The notes beneath the pieces were generated by a model. The model did not search any database. It saw only the letters and a list, made by a program, of their open reading frames with translations, and was not told where the DNA came from. Shown piece by piece: positions 59,712-64,000 of a stretch of 64,000 nucleotides of DNA (position 1 is its first letter; every line of letters begins with the position of its first letter). A program made the translations under genes and the position numbers. The stretch comes from Actinacidiphila bryophytorum (lineage in GTDB: Bacteria > Actinomycetota > Actinomycetes > Streptomycetales > Streptomycetaceae): contig NZ_JAFFIX010000020.1 in assembly GCF_016916835.1 (NCBI RefSeq), positions 62,001-126,000 on the forward strand, given 5' to 3'.

Positions 59712-61211
59712 TCAGGAAGGGGTGACTTCGGGGCGGTCGGGGGTCGCCCAGAGGGTGTGGAAGGAGCCGGGCCGGTCGGTCCGGCGATAGGTGTGGGCGC
59801 CGAAGAAATCGCGCTGCCCCTGGATGAGCGCGGCGGGCAGCCGCTCCGCACGGAGGCTGTCGTAGTAGGCGAGCGCGGCGGAGAAGCCCGGCGTGGGAAT
59901 GCCCAGCTCGGCGGCCGTGCTCACCACGCGCCGCCACGCGCTCTGCGCCCCCCGCAGGGCCTCGCCGAAGTGCTCGTCGATGAGCAGCGTCGGCAGGTCG
60001 GGCCTGGCGTCGAAGGCCGACCTGATCCGGTCGAGGAAGGCGGCCCTGATGATGCAGCCGGCCCGCCAGATCGCGGCGACCCGGCCCTGGTCGACGTTCC
60101 AGCCGTATTCGGCGCTGCCGGCCGCGATCTGGTGGAAGCCCTGCGCGTAGGCGACGATCTTCGAGGCGTACAGCGCCTGCTCGACGTCGTCGGCGAAGCG
60201 GTCGTAGGCCGCGCTGTCCAGCAGTGTCGGGGTGGGTCCCGGCAGTTCGCGCGCAGCCTCGCGCAGGTCGGCGTGGCCGGAGACGGACCGGGCGAAGACC
60301 GCCTCGGCGATGCCGCTGACGGGCGCCCCGAGGTCGAGCGCGGTCTGCACCGTCCAGCGCCCGGTGCCCTTCTGCTCGGCCTGGTCGAGCACGACGTCGA
60401 CGAACGGCCTGCCGGTGTCGGCGTCGGTGTGCGCGAGCACCTGCGCGGTGATCTCGATGAGGTAGGAGTCGAGCCGGCCCTGGTTCCAGCCGCGGAAGAC
60501 CTCCGCGATCTTGGCGGGCGGCAGGTCGAGCGCGTGCCGCAGCAGGTCGTAGGCCTCGGCGATGAGCTGCATGTCGGCGTACTCGATGCCGTTGTGCACC
60601 ATCTTCACGAAGTGCCCGGCGCCGTCGGGGCCGATGTGGGCGACGCACGGCGAGCCGTCCTCGGCTTTGGCCGAGATGGCCTCCAGCATGGGCGCGAGCG
60701 CCTGGTAGGACTCGGCGGAGCCGCCCGGCATGATGCTGGGGCCGTGCAGCGCGCCTTCCTCGCCGCCGGAGACGCCGCTGCCGACGAAGTGGATGCCGCG
60801 CTTGCGCAGGTCCTTCTCGCGGCGCCGGGTGTCGGCGAAGTGCGCGTTGCCCGCGTCCACGATGATGTCGCCGGGCTCCAGCAGCGGCGCGAACTCCTCG
60901 ATCACCGCGTCGGTCGGCTCGCCCGCCTTGACCATGACGATGATGCGGCGCGGCCGCTCCAGCGAGGCCACGAAGTCCGCCGCGGTCTCGGAGGGTACGA
61001 AGGTGCCCTCGTCGCCGAACTCCTCGACCAGCGCACGCGTACGGGCTGCGGTGCGGTTGTGCACCGCGGTGGCGTATCCGTTGCGCGCGAGGTTGCGGGC
61101 CAGGTTGCGGCCCATCACGGCCAGCCCGGTCACCCCGATCTGCGCCGTGCCCTGCGGCGTGCCGCCGCCCGGTCCCTTGCTGTTCTGCGCCGCCTGGTCT
61201 GCGGAGGCCAT
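59712..61211 (-). CDS. gnd: 6-phosphogluconate dehydrogenase, decarboxylating
   Basis: 499 residues, long-type (NADP-dependent, GndA-like) with an extra N-terminal stretch of about 20 residues. Rossmann motif IGVTGLAVMGRNLARNLARNG; substrate motifs GSGVSGGEEGALHGPSIMPGG and catalytic Lys in HFVKMVHNGIEY; C-terminal region ending YRRTDRPGSFHTLW. Oxidises 6-phosphogluconate to ribulose-5-phosphate in the pentose phosphate pathway. The 140-bp upstream gap gives it its own promoter. Confidence 0.95.
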   Translation of the reverse strand: MASADQAAQNSKGPGGGTPQGTAQIGVTGLAVMGRNLARNLARNGYATAVHNRTAARTRALVEEFGDEGTFVPSETAADFVASLERPRRIIVMVKAGEPTDAVIEEFAPLLEPGDIIVDAGNAHFADTRRREKDLRKRGIHFVGSGVSGGEEGALHGPSIMPGGSAESYQALAPMLEAISAKAEDGSPCVAHIGPDGAGHFVKMVHNGIEYADMQLIAEAYDLLRHALDLPPAKIAEVFRGWNQGRLDSYLIEITAQVLAHTDADTGRPFVDVVLDQAEQKGTGRWTVQTALDLGAPVSGIAEAVFARSVSGHADLREAARELPGPTPTLLDSAAYDRFADDVEQALYASKIVAYAQGFHQIAAGSAEYGWNVDQGRVAAIWRAGCIIRAAFLDRIRSAFDARPDLPTLLIDEHFGEALRGAQSAWRRVVSTAAELGIPTPGFSAALAYYDSLRAERLPAALIQGQRDFFGAHTYRRTDRPGSFHTLWATPDRPEVTPS

Positions 61212-61351
61212 GGGTCCACCCTTTGTCGTGTCGCCGGATGCCGTGCGGGACGGTGCTACAGGCTGCTCCCTGCGCTCGATTATGGCCGAAGGACCACTCG
61301 CGGGCAGCGAGGCGCGGCGCGTCGGACGTACCCTTCAAAGTCAGGCGGCCG

Positions 61352-62173
61352 TCAGGTGACCAGCAGTGTCTGCAGGATCCTGCCGCACTCCCCGGTGCCG
61401 TCGTGCAGTTCGCCCTGCGCCAGTCCCGAGCCGCCCGCCGCCGCGGCGGTCGCCGAGCGCAGGCACATCCATTCGCCGACCGGGTCGCGGTGCAGCAGCA
61501 GGGTGACGTCGGTGTTGATGACCAGGCCGCGGCGGTGGTCGAGTTCGAAGCCGACCGCCCAGCTGCTGTCGGCGAGCGTGAGCGCCCGGGTCAGCGGGGT
61601 GTCCGCCTCGCCCTCCACCAGCGGGATCCGCTGCCGCGCCCAGGCCGTACCCGGCCCGGGCGTGTCGAAGCCGGGCTCGGCAGCCCCGGGAGCCGCGGGC
61701 GGGAAGCGCCACTCCATCGCGGAGACGTAGCCGTCCAGGTACGCCCCCGCCATCGTCTGCGGCGGCTGCGGTCCCGGCAGCGGCGGTACGGGCGCCAGCG
61801 GACTCAGCGCCGGGGTGTCGTCGGGTGCCGCGACCAGCCGCCACGCCCGGGCCAGCAGCACTTCCCGGCCCTGCGAGGTGATCCTGCCCTCCAGCAGTTC
61901 TGTGCGCTCACCCGCGCGGACCGTCGCCACCTCCACGTCGAGGTCGTCCACCGGCACCGGCCGCGGCAGGTCGACCGTCACCCGTGCGATCCGCATGCCC
62001 GGCCTGGCCCCGTGGCGTTCCATCAGCCGTCCGACCAGCGCGGACGGCGGCCCGGCGTGCTGCGTCCCGGGGCTCCACGGCCCCGCGGTCGCCCCGGAAC
62101 TCGCATACCGCCCACCGCCCAGGCTCCGGTAGAACGCCGCACTGCTCACACCGAACTCCTCCGCCGGGGACAC
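61352..62173 (-). CDS. Acyl-CoA thioesterase-like (TesB/4HBT_3 double hotdog)
   Basis: 273 residues. First hotdog domain: QHAGPPSALVGRLMERHGARPGMRIARVTVDLPRPVP; second: the DTPLTRALTLADSSWAVGF, VINTDVTLLLHRDPVGEWMCLRS and GLAQGELHDGTGECGRILQTLLV segments with the TesB-type Asp and Thr positions. Found after the CitE-like lyase gene (57-bp gap) on the same strand. It may release a CoA ester made in that pathway. Confidence 0.85.
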   Translation of the reverse strand: MSPAEEFGVSSAAFYRSLGGGRYASSGATAGPWSPGTQHAGPPSALVGRLMERHGARPGMRIARVTVDLPRPVPVDDLDVEVATVRAGERTELLEGRITSQGREVLLARAWRLVAAPDDTPALSPLAPVPPLPGPQPPQTMAGAYLDGYVSAMEWRFPPAAPGAAEPGFDTPGPGTAWARQRIPLVEGEADTPLTRALTLADSSWAVGFELDHRRGLVINTDVTLLLHRDPVGEWMCLRSATAAAAGGSGLAQGELHDGTGECGRILQTLLVT

Positions 62174-62230
62174 CCGCCGCCGATCGTAACGACCCGCTGC
62201 GCCGCCCCGGCGGGCCGCCCGCCGCAGGTG

Positions 62231-63058
62231 TCAGGACCGGGACTCGGCCCGGGCCGACAGGGCGAGGATCCTGCGGGCGCCGGCCACCACCGCGGGGTCG
62301 ACGAAGCGGCCGTCGGGCAGTGCGAGGGCGCCCGGGGACGCGTCGGCAGCCGCCACCGTCTCGCGGGCCGCTGCGACCTCCTGGGCGGAGGGCAGGTAGG
62401 CCCGCTCGATCACCGGCAGCTGGCGCGGGTGGATCGCGGCGCGCCCGAGGAAGCCCAGCGCCCGGCCGGCCCGGCAGGAGGCCGCGAGCCCCGGCAGGTC
62501 GCGGACGTCGGGGTAGACGGACTGGGCGGGCGGCGGGAGTCCGGCGGCGCGGGCCGCCACCACCGTACGGACCCGCGGCCACTCCAGCGCGTCCTCGCCG
62601 GCCAGGCCCAGGTCGGCCCGCAGGTCCGCCTCGCCGAGCGCGACCCCGCGCACGGCCGGGTCCGCGGTCGCGATGGCGAAGGCGTTCTCCAGCCCGAGCG
62701 CGGACTCCAGCAGCGGATACAGCGCGGGCGCGTCACCCGCTTCGCGCAGCAGCCGCACCACCCGCGCGACGTCCGCGGCCGACCCCACCTTCGGCAGCCG
62801 CACCCCGCCCAGGCCCGGCAGCCCGGCGAGCGCCGCCAGGTCCGCGGCCAGCAGCGGGCCGTCCAATGCGTTCACCCGGACATGTACGGCGGGGCCGACC
62901 GCCCGTTCGGCCAGCAACTCCGCGGTCGCCGCCCGCGCGTAGCCCTTGCGGCCCGGCGCCACCGCGTCCTCCAGGTCGACCAGCACCACGTCCGCGCCGG
63001 AGCCGAGCGCCTTGGCCACCACCTCGGGACGGTCGCCCGGCGCGTACAGCCAGGTCAC
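62231..63058 (-). CDS. HpcH/HpaI aldolase/citrate lyase-family CoA-ester lyase (CitE-like)
   Basis: 275 residues from GTG 63058 with GAGGAG 6 nt upstream, which gives the standard CitE-like length. The frame stays open to a GTG at 63241 that overlaps the CoA-transferase stop (GTGA) and would add 61 Pro/Ala-rich residues. Barrel motifs: LYAPGDRPEVVAKALGSGADVVLVDLEDAV (metal Asp/Glu), VRVNALDG, LPKVGSAADV, LLESALGLENAF, and LGEADLRADLG (metal). Cleaves or forms a 3-hydroxyacyl-CoA such as malyl- or citramalyl-CoA; exact substrate unknown. Between CoA-transferase and thioesterase genes. Confidence 0.86.
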   Translation of the reverse strand: MTWLYAPGDRPEVVAKALGSGADVVLVDLEDAVAPGRKGYARAATAELLAERAVGPAVHVRVNALDGPLLAADLAALAGLPGLGGVRLPKVGSAADVARVVRLLREAGDAPALYPLLESALGLENAFAIATADPAVRGVALGEADLRADLGLAGEDALEWPRVRTVVAARAAGLPPPAQSVYPDVRDLPGLAASCRAGRALGFLGRAAIHPRQLPVIERAYLPSAQEVAAARETVAAADASPGALALPDGRFVDPAVVAGARRILALSARAESRS

Positions 63059-63237
63059 GGGGATCTCCTCGGCGGCCTGCCGCCGGCCCGCCGCGGCAGG
63101 GGCCGGTACGGTGCCCGTAGGCGTACGGCCGGGCGCCGCGTCCTGCGGGCTCGGGCCGGGGACGACATACGAACGGGCGGGACCCGGTACCACCTCCTGC
63201 GCGGACCCGCCTGCCGCACCGGTGCGGGCGGGGCGGC

Positions 63238-64000
63238 TCACAGGGCGCCCTCCGCCCGCAGCTCGGCGATCCGCGGGGCGGTCAGGCCGAGTTCCGCCAG
63301 CACCTCCGCGGTGTCCGCACCGTGCGGGCGGCCGGTCCAGCGGATCGCGCCGGGGGTGGCGGACAGCCGGAAGAGCACGTTCTGCATGCGCAGCGTGCCC
63401 AGATCCTCGTCCTCGACGCGCGCCACCGTGCCCAGGGCGCGGAACTGCGGGTCGGCGACGACGTCGCGCACGTCGTAGACCGGGGCGACCGCCGCCTGTG
63501 CCGCCTCGAAGGCGGCCACCACCTCGTCGCGGTCGTGCCGGGCGATCCAGTCGCCCACCACCTTGTCGATCTCCTCGGCGTGCGCCGCCCGCCCGGTGCC
63601 GGTGGCGAACCACGGCTCCTCGGTGAACTCCGGGTGCCCGACCAGGTGCAGCACCCGCTCGGCCACCGACTGCGCCGACGACGACACCGCGAGCCAGCTG
63701 CCGTCCGCGGTGCGATAGGTGTTGCGGGGCGCGTTGTTGGCTGAGCGGTTGCCCATGCGGGGCTGCACGTAGCCGAGTTGGTCGTACCAGAGCAGCTGCG
63801 GGCCGAGCACCGCGAGCATCGGCTCGATGATCGCCATGTCCACCACCTGGCCGGCGCCGGTGCGGTCGCGGCCCGAAAGCGCGGCCATCACCGCGTACGC
63901 CGTCGCCAGGCCCGCCACCGCGTCGGCCAGACCGAAGGGCGGCAGCGTCGGCGGCCCGTCCGGCTCGCCCGTCGTCGCGGCGAAGCCGCTCATGGCCTCG
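63238..64000 (-). CDS. CaiB/BaiF-family (class III) CoA-transferase, 3' part
   Basis: Only the C-terminal 253 or so residues lie in the window; the gene continues past the right edge. Seen: FGLADAVAGLATAYAVMAAL, VVDMAIIEPMLAVLG, NNAPRNTYRTADGSWLAVS, and AAVAPVYDVRDVVADPQF, all typical of family III CoA-transferases. The catalytic Asp near the N-terminal half is outside the window. First visible gene of a likely catabolic operon with the lyase and thioesterase. Confidence 0.9.
   Translation of the reverse strand, partial: EAMSGFAATTGEPDGPPTLPPFGLADAVAGLATAYAVMAALSGRDRTGAGQVVDMAIIEPMLAVLGPQLLWYDQLGYVQPRMGNRSANNAPRNTYRTADGSWLAVSSSAQSVAERVLHLVGHPEFTEEPWFATGTGRAAHAEEIDKVVGDWIARHDRDEVVAAFEAAQAAVAPVYDVRDVVADPQFRALGTVARVEDEDLGTLRMQNVLFRLSATPGAIRWTGRPHGADTAEVLAELGLTAPRIAELRAEGAL

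Noticed and set aside
1..64000. tRNA, rRNA or prophage/integrative element in the window
   Set aside because: No cloverleaf-like or rRNA sequence, integrase, or attachment-site repeat was seen; gene content and composition look uniform.

Overview
The window is very GC-rich, and its genes have strong third-position GC bias, Shine-Dalgarno (SD) start sites and many 4-bp ATGA/GTGA overlaps. Gene content points to Streptomyces or a close Streptomycetaceae relative. It has a whiE-type spore-pigment polyketide locus, a bxl-type xylo-oligosaccharide operon, a CebR box, a sortase, a DUF5753/SAM-methyltransferase pair, and the intergenic repeats typical of that family. No IS element, phage, CRISPR array, tRNA or rRNA was seen. 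Most of the window reads as ordinary chromosome rich in catabolic and developmental genes.

Layout. 1-2.2 kb: end of a DUF5753 regulator, a DUF574-type methyltransferase, and a truncated GH2 glycosidase that still has its tandem operators. 2.5-4.5 kb: Tat-exported beta-helix protein behind two GAGAGCGCTCTC palindromes. 4.9-12.5 kb: regulators and small enzymes (TetR/SDR pair, DinB, GNAT flanked by decayed copies of itself, PLP dehydratase/LysR pair, DeoR, SRPBCC/AraC pair). 12.7-16 kb: secreted GH5-CBM2 mannanase and expansin-like-CBM2 protein, the second behind a perfect CebR box. 16.3-20.2 kb: beta-helix surface protein, O-methyltransferase, class F-like sortase and a small surface protein. 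20.4-27.8 kb: spore-pigment operon in the whiE order ORFI, ORFII, KS-alpha, CLF, ACP, aromatase/cyclase, TcmI-type cyclase, with the FAD hydroxylase (ORFVIII) divergent. 27.9-34.6 kb: bxlEFGA-like operon with divergent LacI regulator.

34.6-37.9 kb: SpoIIE-type phosphatase, ClC channel and Ogt alkyltransferase. 39-44.4 kb: NarL-type two-component system divergent from a three-gene ABC exporter. 44.7-48.8 kb: four-gene operon for a REC/glutaredoxin-like/thioredoxin-reductase-like fusion, a cNMP-domain histidine kinase, a UBP zinc-finger protein and a GPP34 protein. 49-51.6 kb: small secreted protein, SDR behind a MerR-type 19-bp-spacer promoter, DMT transporter. 51.6-59.3 kb: ABC importer plus GH38 alpha-mannosidase with a divergent ROK regulator. 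59.7-64 kb: 6-phosphogluconate dehydrogenase, thioesterase, CitE-like lyase and a CoA-transferase cut by the window edge.

Two themes stand out. One is saprophytic polysaccharide use: secreted mannanase and expansin break plant wall, ABC importers bring in xylo- and manno-oligosaccharides, intracellular GH3 and GH38 hydrolyse them, and local LacI/ROK repressors control supply. The other is development and signalling. The strongest candidate for a poorly described system is the 44.7-48.8 kb operon. Its kinase and receiver domains look intact, but the receiver is fused to two redox folds whose catalytic cysteines have been replaced.
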